A stretch of 64,000 nt of DNA from contig NZ_JAMZCU010000002.1 in assembly GCF_024273195.1 (NCBI RefSeq), positions 310,001 through 374,000 of the forward strand. Direction: 5' to 3'. This DNA comes from Devosia ureilytica. Its GTDB lineage: Bacteria > Pseudomonadota > Alphaproteobacteria > Rhizobiales > Devosiaceae. The notes under the pieces are model-generated. The model did not search any database. It was given only the letters and a program-made list of their open reading frames with translations, and had not been told where the DNA came from. Below are positions 37,105 through 45,600 of this stretch, piece by piece (positions within the stretch are counted from its first letter, which is position 1; each line of letters begins with the position of its first letter). Position numbers and translations under genes: made by a program.

Positions 37105-38270
37105 GCGTTGACTCCATGGACAGCAAGGACGGCCTGCATGCGGGCGATGGCCGCGTCGGGGTCCGCCAGAACCCGGGCCTTGTCAGCGAGGCGGAACAGC
37201 TCACTCAGATGCTGCAGCGAGCGGGTCGATTGCTGCCCGCCGATCATGGTGAAATGGTCCTGCAAGCCATTGAGATAGGCCAGGAACACCACGCCGGTCT
37301 TATAAAAGCGGGTCGGCGCGGCAAAGATATGCCGGCTCAAAGGCACGGTCGGTTCGAGGATATCGAAGAACTCATTGGTATTGCCGCGCCCGAGCGCCGC
37401 CAGCCCCGCCGAGGCCGCCGGGGCAATGGCGTCGAAGATGCCGAGCAGCGCATGGGAATAGCCCTGATCGTCGCCGGCGATCAGTTCGGCATAGTTGAAG
37501 TCGTCTCCCGTATACATTTTCACCGATGTCGGCAGGCGGCGGCGCATGGCGATTTCTTTTTCCGCCGAGAGCAGGGAAATCTTGATGCCATCGACCTTGT
37601 CGGCGTTGGCGGCGATGACGTCGAGGCAGACATCCATGGCCTTGTCGTGGTCGATGTCGCCCCAATAGCCCTGCAGCGCCGGATCGAACATTTCCCCGAG
37701 CCAGTGCATGATCACTGGCTGTTTGACGTTGGAAAGCACATGGCCATAGACACGGGCATAATCATCCGGTGACTTTGCTGCGGCGGCCAACGCGCGGCTG
37801 GCCATGAGAATGACGCGACCGCCCTCGCCTTCGACAAAGCCGACCTGCTCGTCATAGGCCTTGATGATATCGTCAATGCTCACATCGGGGCCGGGCATGA
37901 GGTGATCGGTGCCGGCGCCATAGGCGATCAGAGCGTCGTCGCGGGTGCGGGCTTCGGCCTGGGCGCGCTTGATCAGCTCCTTGGCCTCGGTCCAGGTCAG
38001 CCCCATGCCGCGTTGGGCGGTGTCCATGGCTTCGGCAACACCGAGCCCGAGGTCCCACATGCGGTGGCGGAACTTGAGCGTCGTATCCCAGTCGATGGCG
38101 GGGGTCAGCCACGGGTCATTGCTGGCCAGTGGATCGGCGACCACATGGGCAGCCGAATAGGCGATGCGCGGAAACTCACTCGCTTTGAACTTGACGAATG
38201 GGATGGGATCGCCAGTCAGCACATAGGGGCTGATGGAGCGGTCGGCATTGGGCAGATTGATGGTGGTCAT
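37101..38270 (-). CDS. DUF993 family protein (dihydrodipicolinate synthase-like aldolase fold)
   Basis: 389 residues from ATG 38270. Recognisable family pieces are YVLTGDPIPFVKFKASEFPR near the start, AYGAGTDHL, KQPVIMHWLGEMFDPAL, VDGIKISLLSAEKE (the GIKIS Lys is the likely Schiff-base residue as in DapA-like aldolases) and LNGLQDHFTMIGGQQS. The family is found in sugar-catabolic operons with Gfo/Idh dehydrogenases and isomerases, but the reaction is not established. Its ribosome-binding site GAGGGG is supplied by the terminal repeat of the palindromic element upstream. Confidence 0.88.
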   Translation of the reverse strand: MTTINLPNADRSISPYVLTGDPIPFVKFKASEFPRIAYSAAHVVADPLASNDPWLTPAIDWDTTLKFRHRMWDLGLGVAEAMDTAQRGMGLTWTEAKELIKRAQAEARTRDDALIAYGAGTDHLMPGPDVSIDDIIKAYDEQVGFVEGEGGRVILMASRALAAAAKSPDDYARVYGHVLSNVKQPVIMHWLGEMFDPALQGYWGDIDHDKAMDVCLDVIAANADKVDGIKISLLSAEKEIAMRRRLPTSVKMYTGDDFNYAELIAGDDQGYSHALLGIFDAIAPAASAGLAALGRGNTNEFFDILEPTVPLSRHIFAAPTRFYKTGVVFLAYLNGLQDHFTMIGGQQSTRSLQHLSELFRLADKARVLADPDAAIARMQAVLAVHGVNA

Positions 38271-38280
38271 GGCGGGCGTC

Positions 38281-38418
38281 CCCCTCATCCGGCGCTTCGC
38301 GCCACCTTCTCCCCGAGAGGGAGAAGAATGGCCCGGCGCCTGTTGCAACTCGGTGCCCCCATTCCTCTCCCACTCGGGGAGAGGGTGGATCGGCCGTCAG
38401 GCCGGGACGGGTGAGGGG
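38281..38418. repeat. GC-rich palindromic intergenic element, copy B
   Basis: Inverted ends CCCCTCATCC and GGGTGAGGGG enclose two hairpins (CTTCTCCCCGAGAGGGAGAAG and CTCTCCCACTCGGGGAGAG, the latter imperfect). It fills the gap between the Gfo/Idh gene and DUF993. Read on the minus strand its left end gives GGATGAGGGG, which is positioned as the DUF993 ribosome-binding site. Confidence 0.65.
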
Positions 38419-38437
38419 GCTTCCCGTCAGCGAGGCA

Positions 38438-39589
38438 TCAGAATTCCAGCTTGGGTACATCCAGCCAGCGGCGTTCTGCCCAGCTCTTCAAGCCAAGCTC
38501 GGCCAACTGCACGCCCTTGGCCCCAGCTTCGAGCCCATAGGGCCATGGCGCGTCTTCGGCGACGTGGCGCAGGAACATTTCCCATTGGGCCTTGAAGCCA
38601 TTGTCGGCCGGCCAGTTGTCCGGCACTTCTTCCCAGTCATTAAAGAAATTCATCGTCTGCGGCTGGTCGGGGTTCCAGACCGGCTTGGGCGTATTGACGC
38701 GATGCTGGGTCCAGCATTTGTGCAGACCGGCAACGGCCGAGCCCTTGGTGCCATCGACGTGGAAGGTGACGAGGTCGTCGCGGCGCACGCGGGTGGTCCA
38801 GCTCGAATTGATCTGGGCGATCACCCCGCCTTCAAGCTCGAAGGTCGCATAGGCCGCGTCATCGGTGTCGCATTTGTAGGTCTTGCCCTGCTCATCCACG
38901 CGCTGGGGAATGTGGGTGGCGCCCAGGCACGAGACGGCCTGCACTTCGCCGAACAAGTTGTCGAGCACATAGCGCCAGTGGCACAGCATATCGAGGATGA
39001 TGCCGCCGCCGTCGTTCTTGCGATAATTCCAGCTTGGGCGCTGGGCCTTCTGCCAGTCGCCCTCGAACACCCAATAGCCGAACTCGCCGCGCACCGAGAG
39101 GATGTCGCCGAAAAAGCCACTATCGCGCAGCATCTTGATTTTCATCAGGCCCGGCAGGAACAGCTTGTCCTGCACCACGCCGTGCTTGAGGCCCGAGGCA
39201 CGCGCGGTCTTGGCCAGGTTGACGGCAATGTCGAGCGAGTCAGAGGTCGGCTTTTCGCAATACACATGCTTGCCGGCGGCCAATGCCTTTTCGATGAGGC
39301 TGGCGCGCATCAGCGTGGTGCCGGCATCAAAGAAAATGGTGTCGTCGGGATTGGCCAGCGCCTTGTCGAGATCATCGCTCCAGCGGGCAATGTTATGCTT
39401 TCTGGCCAGGGCTTCCATCTTGTCGGCATTGCGCCCGACGATGATCGGGTCGACCACCAGCCGGTCGCCATTGCTCAGCATAATGCCGCCCTGATCGCGG
39501 ATCGCCAGGATCGAGCGCACCAGATGCTGGTTGTAGCCCATACGCCCGGTGACGCCATGCATGATGATGCCAAGCCGTTGCTCTGCCAT
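38438..39589 (-). CDS. Gfo/Idh/MocA family oxidoreductase
   Basis: 383 residues starting MAEQRLGIIMHGVTGRMGYN with GGGAGGAA upstream. The N-terminal Rossmann fold is followed by the family's CEKPTSDSLDIAVNLAKTAR (Lys of EKP) and a mixed-sheet substrate domain with GGGIILDMLCHWRYVLDN, carrying the catalytic Asp/His region. It would oxidise or reduce a sugar, inositol or related polyol with NAD(P). It heads the minus-strand operon with DUF993 and the isomerase. A perfect dyad lies in its promoter. Confidence 0.92.
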   Translation of the reverse strand: MAEQRLGIIMHGVTGRMGYNQHLVRSILAIRDQGGIMLSNGDRLVVDPIIVGRNADKMEALARKHNIARWSDDLDKALANPDDTIFFDAGTTLMRASLIEKALAAGKHVYCEKPTSDSLDIAVNLAKTARASGLKHGVVQDKLFLPGLMKIKMLRDSGFFGDILSVRGEFGYWVFEGDWQKAQRPSWNYRKNDGGGIILDMLCHWRYVLDNLFGEVQAVSCLGATHIPQRVDEQGKTYKCDTDDAAYATFELEGGVIAQINSSWTTRVRRDDLVTFHVDGTKGSAVAGLHKCWTQHRVNTPKPVWNPDQPQTMNFFNDWEEVPDNWPADNGFKAQWEMFLRHVAEDAPWPYGLEAGAKGVQLAELGLKSWAERRWLDVPKLEF

Positions 39590-39619
39590 TTGAATTCCTC
39601 CCAAGACGCTGATTTCAGT

Positions 39620-39635
39620 GTAACTGATTAGTTAC
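39620..39635. promoter_or_regulatory. Operator-like palindrome upstream of the Gfo/Idh operon
   Basis: GTAACT-GATT-AGTTAC is a perfect 6+6 dyad, 31 bp upstream of the start codon. A related dyad, GTAACC-AATT-GGTGAG on the minus strand, lies at 40578-40593 in the transporter promoter. The protein that binds is unknown; the TetR regulator encoded after the transporter is the local candidate. Confidence 0.6.
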
Positions 39636-39714
39636 TTACCTATATGAGGCGAAGGGCCGCCGTCAAGCGCCCCGAAGCCCATCCGAGGGAGATTTTTGAA
39701 GCTGACCGAGAGCG

Positions 39715-40461
39715 CTAGAGCCCGAGCACCATCTTGACCCCGATCAACCCGAGAAAAATCAGGATCATCCGGTCGAAGGCCTTGCGGCTAAGTCGGCCGG
39801 CAATGGCCTGCCCCAACGGCATGAACAGAAGGATCGGAAGAAGCGCCATAAAGCCCTCAAGCAGCCATTGCGGCTGCATCACCCCGGCGATGCTGAGCGC
39901 CGGCAACTGCACCAGGGCATAGAGCAGGAACATGGTCGAGACGGCAAACACATGGGTGTCGCGGTCCAATGACATGGCGTGGATGAAGGTAACGCCGATG
40001 GGTGCCGAAATGCCCGTCGCGCCCTGTAGAACGCCTCCGCCCATGCCGGCCAGCGGCCCGGCGCGCCGGGCCAGGACGGGACCGACGACGAAATGTGGGG
40101 CGGCCAGCCGCAGCGCGACATAGCACAGCAGAATGATCCCCAGCGTCAGCACCAGCGCCCGCTCGGGCAGGCTGGTCAGCGCCCAGGTGCCAAGGCCGAT
40201 GCCCACGGCGCCGCCCACCAGGAACAGCGGCAGAAAGGCCATGCGGTCGTCATTGGCGGCGGCGCGAAAACGCCAGACCTGCCAGGCGTTGGTAAAGATC
40301 AGCGGCACGCACATCAGGCCCACGGCATGCTGCAGGCCGAAGAACGTCGTAAGCACCGGCAGTGCCACCAGTGGCAGGCCCATGCCGGTCGCACCCTTGA
40401 CGATGGCGCCTGCCCCCAAGGCCAGAACCATGACGGCCAGCCGCCCGAACTCAAACTCCAT
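39715..40461 (-). CDS. TauE/SafE family sulfite exporter-like permease
   Basis: 248 residues with about seven to eight hydrophobic helices. GAIVKGATGMGLPLVALPVL near residue 20 and the repeated half GMGGGVLQGATGISAPIGVT near 140 are the two duplicated TauE-family motifs. The family exports or imports small organic anions or sulfonates. It is divergent from the tripartite tricarboxylate transporter across a shared promoter region carrying an operator-like dyad, so it may move a related anion or by-product. Confidence 0.9.
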   Translation of the reverse strand: MEFEFGRLAVMVLALGAGAIVKGATGMGLPLVALPVLTTFFGLQHAVGLMCVPLIFTNAWQVWRFRAAANDDRMAFLPLFLVGGAVGIGLGTWALTSLPERALVLTLGIILLCYVALRLAAPHFVVGPVLARRAGPLAGMGGGVLQGATGISAPIGVTFIHAMSLDRDTHVFAVSTMFLLYALVQLPALSIAGVMQPQWLLEGFMALLPILLFMPLGQAIAGRLSRKAFDRMILIFLGLIGVKMVLGL

Positions 40462-40577
40462 GATCCGCTTCCTCGTTGGCTGAACGCACTGGTTCGCACT
40501 GGCGCCGCGCGCTTTTTGTTATCACCTGAAACCCTTGTTGCAATGCCATTTCTGGCGAGGATGCGGGAACATTATAG

Positions 40578-40593
40578 CTCACCAATTGGTTAC
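40578..40593. promoter_or_regulatory. Operator-like palindrome in the TauE/TctC divergent promoter
   Basis: The centre ACCAATTGGT is a perfect 10-bp dyad; extended on the minus strand it reads GTAACCAATTGGTGAG and aligns with the dyad at 39620 in the positions GTAAC, ATT and GT. It lies between two divergent transport genes, about 90 bp before tctC. Confidence 0.55.
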
Positions 40594-40682
40594 ATCTGTA
40601 TTGACTCAGCCCATCATCGGTCGCAAGCTTGGCCTACGAGAACCAGAAAAAGCGGTTCCGTCACATGAGGGAGGAGAAGACG

Positions 40683-41720
40683 ATGAAGCAGTCACTGCGG
40701 ATCGTTCTGGCGTCGGGCTGTGCCCTGTTGGCGCTGGGAACTGCCACTTCAATGGCACAGGAATGGAAGCCGGACCGGCCGATCAATCTGATCGTGCCCT
40801 GGGGTGCCGGCGGCTCGACCGATCAGGTCACGCGTGTGACCGCGCCGATCCTGGCCGAGGCGCTGGGCGTCGAGGTCGTGGTGGTCAATCAGCCGGGCGC
40901 ATCGGGCGCCATCGGCACCCAGGAAGTGCTGAACGCCCCGCGCGACGGCTATACCTGGACGGCCAATGCCATCGCCAACAATGCCACCTATTCGGTGACC
41001 GGCCTGCTCCAAGACACCAATATCGACGACTGGAACATCTATCTCTCGGTTGCCAACGTGCCGGTCGTTTCGGTGCCCACCGACAGCGAGTTCACCGATT
41101 TCGGTCAGCTGCTCGAGGCACTGCAGACCCGCGGCGGTGAAATCACGGTTGCGACGGCTGGCGTCACTTCCTCGGGTGGTACCGCCATTGCCGCCCTGTC
41201 CGACGCCGCCGACGGCTTTGACTACAATATGATCACCTATGATGGCGGCGGACCGGCAGCGATTGCCACCGCATCGGGCGAAGCCATGGTCACCACCCAG
41301 CTGGCGGTGGAACAGACCGAGCTGATCCGCGGCGGCCGGCTGAGGCCTCTGGCGGTGCTGTCCGACAAGCCGCTGGCTCTCGACGGTGTCGATCCGATCC
41401 CGCCGATCACCAATTGGCTGCCCGACATGCCTTTGGCACCGGACTATTTCGGCATCTTCATTCCGGCCGGAGTGCCCGACGAAGTCGTCGCCACCATGGA
41501 CAAGATCTGGGCTGACAAGGTGATGAACTCGGAAGCCATCAAGACTTATGCCGAAACCTTCGGTGCGGTCTTTGCTCCGTCCTACGGCGCCGAGGCCCGG
41601 GCCCTCGCCATGCCTGTGGTTATCCTCGAGGCCTGTTCCTCGGTCGAGCGCGGCGAAGCCGTCAACGATCCTTCGACCATCGGCATCGACTGCGAAACCC
41701 GCACCGAAGTGGCGCAGTAA
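40683..41720 (+). CDS. Tripartite tricarboxylate transporter substrate-binding protein (TctC/Bug family)
   Basis: 345 residues. The start with GGGAGGAGAAG upstream gives a proper signal peptide (IVLASGCALLALGTATSMAQ). The mature protein has the Bug hallmarks PINLIVPWGAGGSTDQVTR and NQPGASGAIGTQEV. It captures a carboxylate in the periplasm and delivers it to the TctA/TctB membrane subunits encoded next. The ligand cannot be read from sequence; the neighbouring sugar-type enzymes hint at a sugar acid or similar compound. Confidence 0.92.
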   Translation: MKQSLRIVLASGCALLALGTATSMAQEWKPDRPINLIVPWGAGGSTDQVTRVTAPILAEALGVEVVVVNQPGASGAIGTQEVLNAPRDGYTWTANAIANNATYSVTGLLQDTNIDDWNIYLSVANVPVVSVPTDSEFTDFGQLLEALQTRGGEITVATAGVTSSGGTAIAALSDAADGFDYNMITYDGGGPAAIATASGEAMVTTQLAVEQTELIRGGRLRPLAVLSDKPLALDGVDPIPPITNWLPDMPLAPDYFGIFIPAGVPDEVVATMDKIWADKVMNSEAIKTYAETFGAVFAPSYGAEARALAMPVVILEACSSVERGEAVNDPSTIGIDCETRTEVAQ

Positions 41721-41750
41721 CGAGTGATCGGTGGGGCCAGTGACCTGGCC

Positions 41751-41900
41751 TCACCCCACCCTCATTCCCCTCCCCCTCAAGGGGAGGGAGGCGCAGGAGT
41801 TCAGGCTCCGCGACAATTCAAGCTGCTGTTCAGCACTCCCTCCCCTTGAGGGGAGGGTAGCGGAGCTGGGCCGCAGGCCTTAGCGAAGCCGGGTGGGGTG
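41751..41900. repeat. GC-rich palindromic intergenic element, copy C
   Basis: Perfect 10-bp inverted ends CACCCCACCC (41752) and GGGTGGGGTG (41891) enclose two hairpins, CTCCCC-TCAA-GGGGAG type and CCTCCCCTTGAGGGGAGG. It fills most of the tctC-tctB gap. As RNA it would be strongly structured, which could set the usual excess of binding protein over membrane subunits. Confidence 0.7.
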
Positions 41901-41935
41901 CCCTGCCTCGGTTTCCTCATTCCACAGGCACGACC

Positions 41936-42475
41936 ATGACCACCGAATCCTCAATCCCCGATGATGACGCCACTCAGCCCGCCATGGTGCGGGCCGACCT
42001 GCTTGCGGGCCTGTTCTTCATCATTGTGGGGCTGGCCGTGTTTTACGGCGCTTGGACCATGGATCGGCTCGAAATGCGACGTATCCACCCCCTCACTGTC
42101 CCCGGTCTCGTGCCCGGCATGTTGAGCCTTGCGCTCGTCATCTGCGGCTCGATCCTGGCGTTCCGCTCGATCCGCACGCCGGCGACAGGTGGTTGGCAGC
42201 AATTGGGTGGCGCCGTGTTCTCGGGCGCCGCCGGTCGGGCTGTGGCGGTCATGGTGCTGGCGCTGATCTATACGCTGGGCCTGGTGGGCACGCTGCCGTT
42301 CTGGGCGGCGACGGGGCTTTTTGTTTTTGCCTTCATCATGCTGTTTGAATGCTGGCTGGCCGAACCGCGCCGCCCCTGGCTCACTTCCCTGCCCTGGGCG
42401 CTGGCATTGGCCGTGTGCACCGCCGCGGTGGTGACCTGGGTGTTTGAACGCGCCTTCCTCGTGCGACTGCCATAG
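41936..42475 (+). CDS. Tripartite tricarboxylate transporter small membrane subunit (TctB)
   Basis: 179 residues with four predicted helices: LLAGLFFIIVGLAVFYGAW, a second around VPGLVPGMLSLALVICGSIL, a third around AVAVMVLALIYTLGLVG and a last around LPWALALAVCTAAVVTWVFE. Size and topology match TctB, the small subunit that partners TctA. It lies between tctC and tctA as usual. Confidence 0.88.
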   Translation: MTTESSIPDDDATQPAMVRADLLAGLFFIIVGLAVFYGAWTMDRLEMRRIHPLTVPGLVPGMLSLALVICGSILAFRSIRTPATGGWQQLGGAVFSGAAGRAVAVMVLALIYTLGLVGTLPFWAATGLFVFAFIMLFECWLAEPRRPWLTSLPWALALAVCTAAVVTWVFERAFLVRLP

Positions 42476-42487
42476 GGGGCGCAATTC

Positions 42488-44014
42488 ATGTTTGACGGTC
42501 TGATCATGCTGGGCGGCGGGCTCGCCCATTTCTTCACTCCATTGTCGCTGTTCAACATCGCCTGGGCGACGCTGCTGGGTATTGTCATCGGCGCCCTGCC
42601 CGGCCTCACCGCCACCATGGGCGTGGCACTGCTGGTGACCTTGACCTACAAGATGGCGCCGGACCAGGCGATCCTCTGCCTCATGTGCCTATACTGCGGG
42701 GCCATTTATGGCGGCAGCCGCACGGCCATCCTCCTGGCCATTCCCGGCACCCCGGCGAGCGCCGCGACCACGCTCGACGGGCATCCCCTGGCGTTGCAGG
42801 GCAAGGCCGGGACAGCCATGGGCCTTGCCACCACCTCATCGGCCCTTGGCACCATTATCGGCATTGTGGCGCTGGCCTTGATCGCGCCGCTGCTGGCCGA
42901 AGCGGCTCTGAAATTCGGCACCTATGAATTCTTCTGGCTGGCGCTGTTCGGCGTCATCATCTCGGGTCAGCTCACTGCGATAGATGATCCGCTCAAGGGC
43001 TATATCGCCGGCATCATCGGCCTCCTGATCGCCATGGTGGGCATGGAAACCCTCCACGCGCACCAGCGTTTCACCTTCGGCATTCCGGCGCTGGGCGGTG
43101 GCTTTGATCTGATTCCAGCCATGGTCGGCGCATTCGGCCTAGCCGAAATCCTGGGGGTGATGAAGCGCACCGCCCAGGCCCGCATCGTCTCCTCGGACGA
43201 CCGGGTCATCCCCCGCCTTTCGGATGTCTTCCAATACAAGTGGACCACCATACGCTCGGGCATCATCGGTACGTTTGTCGGTATCGTGCCCGGCGTCGGC
43301 GAGGATGTGGGCGCCTGGGCCTCCTATGCGGCAGCCAAGCGCGTCAGCAAGGAAAAGCACCTGTTTGGCAAGGGCAGCCAGGAGGGCCTGATTGCCGCAG
43401 AGACCGGCAATTCCGCCGTCATTCCCGGCGCCATGATCCCGACGCTGACCCTCGCCCTGCCCGGCTCGGCGGCGGCGGCGGTGCTGATCGCGGCCATGTT
43501 CATTCATGGTATCCGTCCCGGCCCGCTGCTGATGACCGAGAACCCCGAGTTTCTCTATCAGATCGTCGCCATCCTGTTGTTCTCTACCATCGCCATGCTG
43601 GTCTTCGGGCTGACCCTGACGCGGCCCCTGCTCACGGTGCTTTCGGTGCCGCGCGAGCGGTTGATGGCTGTGGTCTATGTGCTCTGCGTCGTCGGGTCCT
43701 TCGCCATTACCCAACGCATGTTCGACGTCTATGTCATGCTCGGCTTCGGCATTGCCGGCTTCATCCTGCGCGAAATGAAATACCCCATGGCGCCGCTGGT
43801 GCTGGGCATCATCCTGGGGGATCTGCTCGATCTCAACCTGCGGCGCGGCTTGCTGCTGACCAATGGCGATCCCAGCCCGTTCTTTACCCGGCCCATCAGC
43901 GCTGTTATCTGCATCATCATTGTCCTGACCATCCTCATGTCCATTCCGGCGGTGTCCACACGTGTCCGATCCATCCTCAACCGCGGTCGCACAGGCGCCT
44001 CTGCCAAAAGCTGA
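42488..44014 (+). CDS. Tripartite tricarboxylate transporter large membrane subunit (TctA)
   Basis: 508 residues, about 12 helices. Family motifs are LGIVIGALPGLTATMGVALL, AIYGGSRTAILLAIPGTPAS, and the repeat-half IVPGVGEDVGAWASY with AETGNSAVIPGAMIPTLTLA. It is the ion-driven permease of the TctCBA system. It begins 12 bp after tctB and its last 53 bases overlap the TetR gene in another frame. Confidence 0.95.
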   Translation: MFDGLIMLGGGLAHFFTPLSLFNIAWATLLGIVIGALPGLTATMGVALLVTLTYKMAPDQAILCLMCLYCGAIYGGSRTAILLAIPGTPASAATTLDGHPLALQGKAGTAMGLATTSSALGTIIGIVALALIAPLLAEAALKFGTYEFFWLALFGVIISGQLTAIDDPLKGYIAGIIGLLIAMVGMETLHAHQRFTFGIPALGGGFDLIPAMVGAFGLAEILGVMKRTAQARIVSSDDRVIPRLSDVFQYKWTTIRSGIIGTFVGIVPGVGEDVGAWASYAAAKRVSKEKHLFGKGSQEGLIAAETGNSAVIPGAMIPTLTLALPGSAAAAVLIAAMFIHGIRPGPLLMTENPEFLYQIVAILLFSTIAMLVFGLTLTRPLLTVLSVPRERLMAVVYVLCVVGSFAITQRMFDVYVMLGFGIAGFILREMKYPMAPLVLGIILGDLLDLNLRRGLLLTNGDPSPFFTRPISAVICIIIVLTILMSIPAVSTRVRSILNRGRTGASAKS

Positions 44015-44651
44015 AGCGAGCAAGCGTCCGCGCAATTCGGCCAAGACCAAGGCCTCCATCCTCGCCGCCGCGCGGGTGGAGTTTGCTGATCGGGGCTTTG
44101 AGGGGGCAAGGGTAGACGCGATTGCCGATAGGGCCGGCGCCAACAAGCGACTGCTCTACCACTATTTCGGCAATAAGGAGGAACTTTACCGGGCGGTACT
44201 GCTCGACGCCTATCAGGAAATCCGAAGGGGCGAAAAGGCGCTGTCGCTGGACCAATATGACCCGGTCCAGGCCATGGACCGGCTGGTGCGTTTCACCTTC
44301 CGTCATTTCCTGGCCAATCCATGGTTTCCGCGCCTGCTTGGCACCGAAAACATCGAGAATGCAAGGTTCCTCAAAACCTTGCCCGACATCAAGGCGCTGC
44401 ATTCTCCACTGGTGGGACAGATCGCCGCCATTATTGAGCGCGGCGCGGCCTCAGGCGTGTTCCGTCGCGATGTCGACCCGGTGCAGCTCTATATTTCCGT
44501 GGCGGCGCTGGGCTTTTTCTACGTCTCCAATACGGCCACACTCTCGGTGATCTTCGAGCGGGACCTGTCCAGCGTCAACATGGTGCAGGAACGCGAAGCT
44601 CATGCGGTGCAGATGGTGCTCGATTTCCTGCGGACCAAGCCGGGGGCTTGA
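43962..44651 (+). CDS. TetR-family transcriptional regulator
   Basis: 229 residues from a GTG that lies inside tctA. The DNA-binding domain is typical: SAKTKASILAAARVEFADRG, FEGARVDAIADRAGANKRLL and YHYFGNKEELYRAVL; the C-terminal ligand domain resembles the TetR_C group with KTLPDIKALHSPLVGQIAAI. Overlap with tctA means translation with the transporter operon, so it probably controls it, perhaps through the dyads at 39620 and 40578. No clear ribosome-binding site precedes the GTG. Confidence 0.88.
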   Translation: MSDPSSTAVAQAPLPKAEASKRPRNSAKTKASILAAARVEFADRGFEGARVDAIADRAGANKRLLYHYFGNKEELYRAVLLDAYQEIRRGEKALSLDQYDPVQAMDRLVRFTFRHFLANPWFPRLLGTENIENARFLKTLPDIKALHSPLVGQIAAIIERGAASGVFRRDVDPVQLYISVAALGFFYVSNTATLSVIFERDLSSVNMVQEREAHAVQMVLDFLRTKPGA

Positions 44652-44668
44652 GCTGGGGTGCTATTCTT

Positions 44669-44697
44669 CCCCCTTCTCCCACAATGGGAGAAGGGGG
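44669..44697. terminator. Bidirectional hairpin between TetR and PadR genes
   Basis: CCCCCTTCTCCC, loop ACAAT, GGGAGAAGGGGG is a perfect 12-bp stem between convergent genes. T-runs are poor on both sides. It resembles one hairpin of the dispersed GC-rich repeats and may be a solo remnant. Confidence 0.65.
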
Positions 44698-44711
44698 CGT
44701 CCGCTATCGCC

Positions 44712-45428
44712 TCAGATATCGACCTCGTCATCGCCCAATTCGTTCAGTGCCTTGGCGGCCTGCTGCAATATGGCGGCGGCTCGGTGCTGCTGGTCCTCGG
44801 AGCCGCGGCGGACCTTCTTGATGGCGTCCTTGAGCGCCTTGCGCGAGGCTTCGAGCTCAGGCGTGGCGTCGTGCATGGGGCGATCCTGGTCGCCCCCTGG
44901 CGCGCCGCGCTCGGCCCAACGGGGCGGCACATTGCCGTCCTCGGGTCGTGCTTCACCGCCGAATGGCCAATCTGCCTTCACGAACTCGCGGAAGCGGCTC
45001 ATCTGCTCGCCGGTGCGGCCGAGGAAATCCAACGTCGAGGCGACCGCCTCACGATTGTCGTTGAGATGAGCGCGGCCCTCGTCGGTGATTGTATAGAGCT
45101 TCTTGTTGCCCTCGCTGGCTGAGGTCACATAGCCTGCCTCTTCAAGGTAGGTCAGCGCCGGATAGACAATGCCGGGGCTAGGCGAATAGACGCCATTGGA
45201 GCGCTCCTCCACCGCCTTGATCAGGTCATAGCCGTGCCGGGGCTGCTGCTCGATGAAATAGAGCGCAACCAGCCGCAGGTCGCCCGAGGCCAGCATGCGT
45301 CCGACGCGGAAACTGCCGCCCACGCCGCCCAGTTCTTCATCGGCCATTCGGGCCATGCGGCCCCAACCGCGCCGCGCCATGCGCTCGAACTGCCGCCAGT
45401 CCGGTTCGCCGTTTTTCCAGTAACTCAT
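44712..45428 (-). CDS. PadR-family transcriptional regulator
   Basis: 238 residues. After a charged N-terminus the PadR winged helix is clear: GDLRLVALYFIEQQPRHGYD, LIKAVEERSNGVYSPSPGIV, YPALTYLEEAGYVTS and NKKLYTITDEGRAHL. The C-terminal region is a long charged helix (ASRKALKDAIKKVRRGSEDQ) likely for dimerisation. Two ATATATC-containing sites lie just upstream, so it probably represses itself. No other target is adjacent. Confidence 0.92.
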   Translation of the reverse strand: MSYWKNGEPDWRQFERMARRGWGRMARMADEELGGVGGSFRVGRMLASGDLRLVALYFIEQQPRHGYDLIKAVEERSNGVYSPSPGIVYPALTYLEEAGYVTSASEGNKKLYTITDEGRAHLNDNREAVASTLDFLGRTGEQMSRFREFVKADWPFGGEARPEDGNVPPRWAERGAPGGDQDRPMHDATPELEASRKALKDAIKKVRRGSEDQQHRAAAILQQAAKALNELGDDEVDI

Positions 45429-45439
45429 GATCTATCTCC

Positions 45440-45506
45440 AGATATATCAAAACGCCCTTGTCCCAGGAGATTGGGGTGCGATGTCGCCTGTTCAAGATAT
45501 ATCTTG
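45440..45506. promoter_or_regulatory. PadR autoregulatory operator region
   Basis: CAAGATATATCTTG (45493-45506) is a perfect 14-bp palindrome and AGATATATCA (45440-45449) repeats its core, 12 bp upstream of the start codon. PadR regulators typically bind ATAT/ATGT-rich dyads at their own promoters, so both sites fit autoregulation. Confidence 0.65.
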
Positions 45507-45543
45507 GAAGATTCTGCGATCAGCAGCATCTGGCGAAAAAGCA

Positions 45544-45569
45544 AACCCCCGAACCTGGGTCCGGGGGTT
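45544..45569 (-). terminator. Terminator after the NAD-binding protein gene
   Basis: On the minus strand AACCCCCG and CGGGGGTT form an 8-bp stem with a 10-base loop, followed by TTTGCTTTTT. It lies about 30 bases past the stop. Confidence 0.8.
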
Positions 45570-45600
45570 GGGTCGGTGAATTTCGTTGGAGGTCTGTGGT

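Noticed and set aside
43962-44014. Frameshift joining TctA and the TetR protein
   Set aside because: Both proteins are complete with normal ends; a plain gene overlap explains the sequence.
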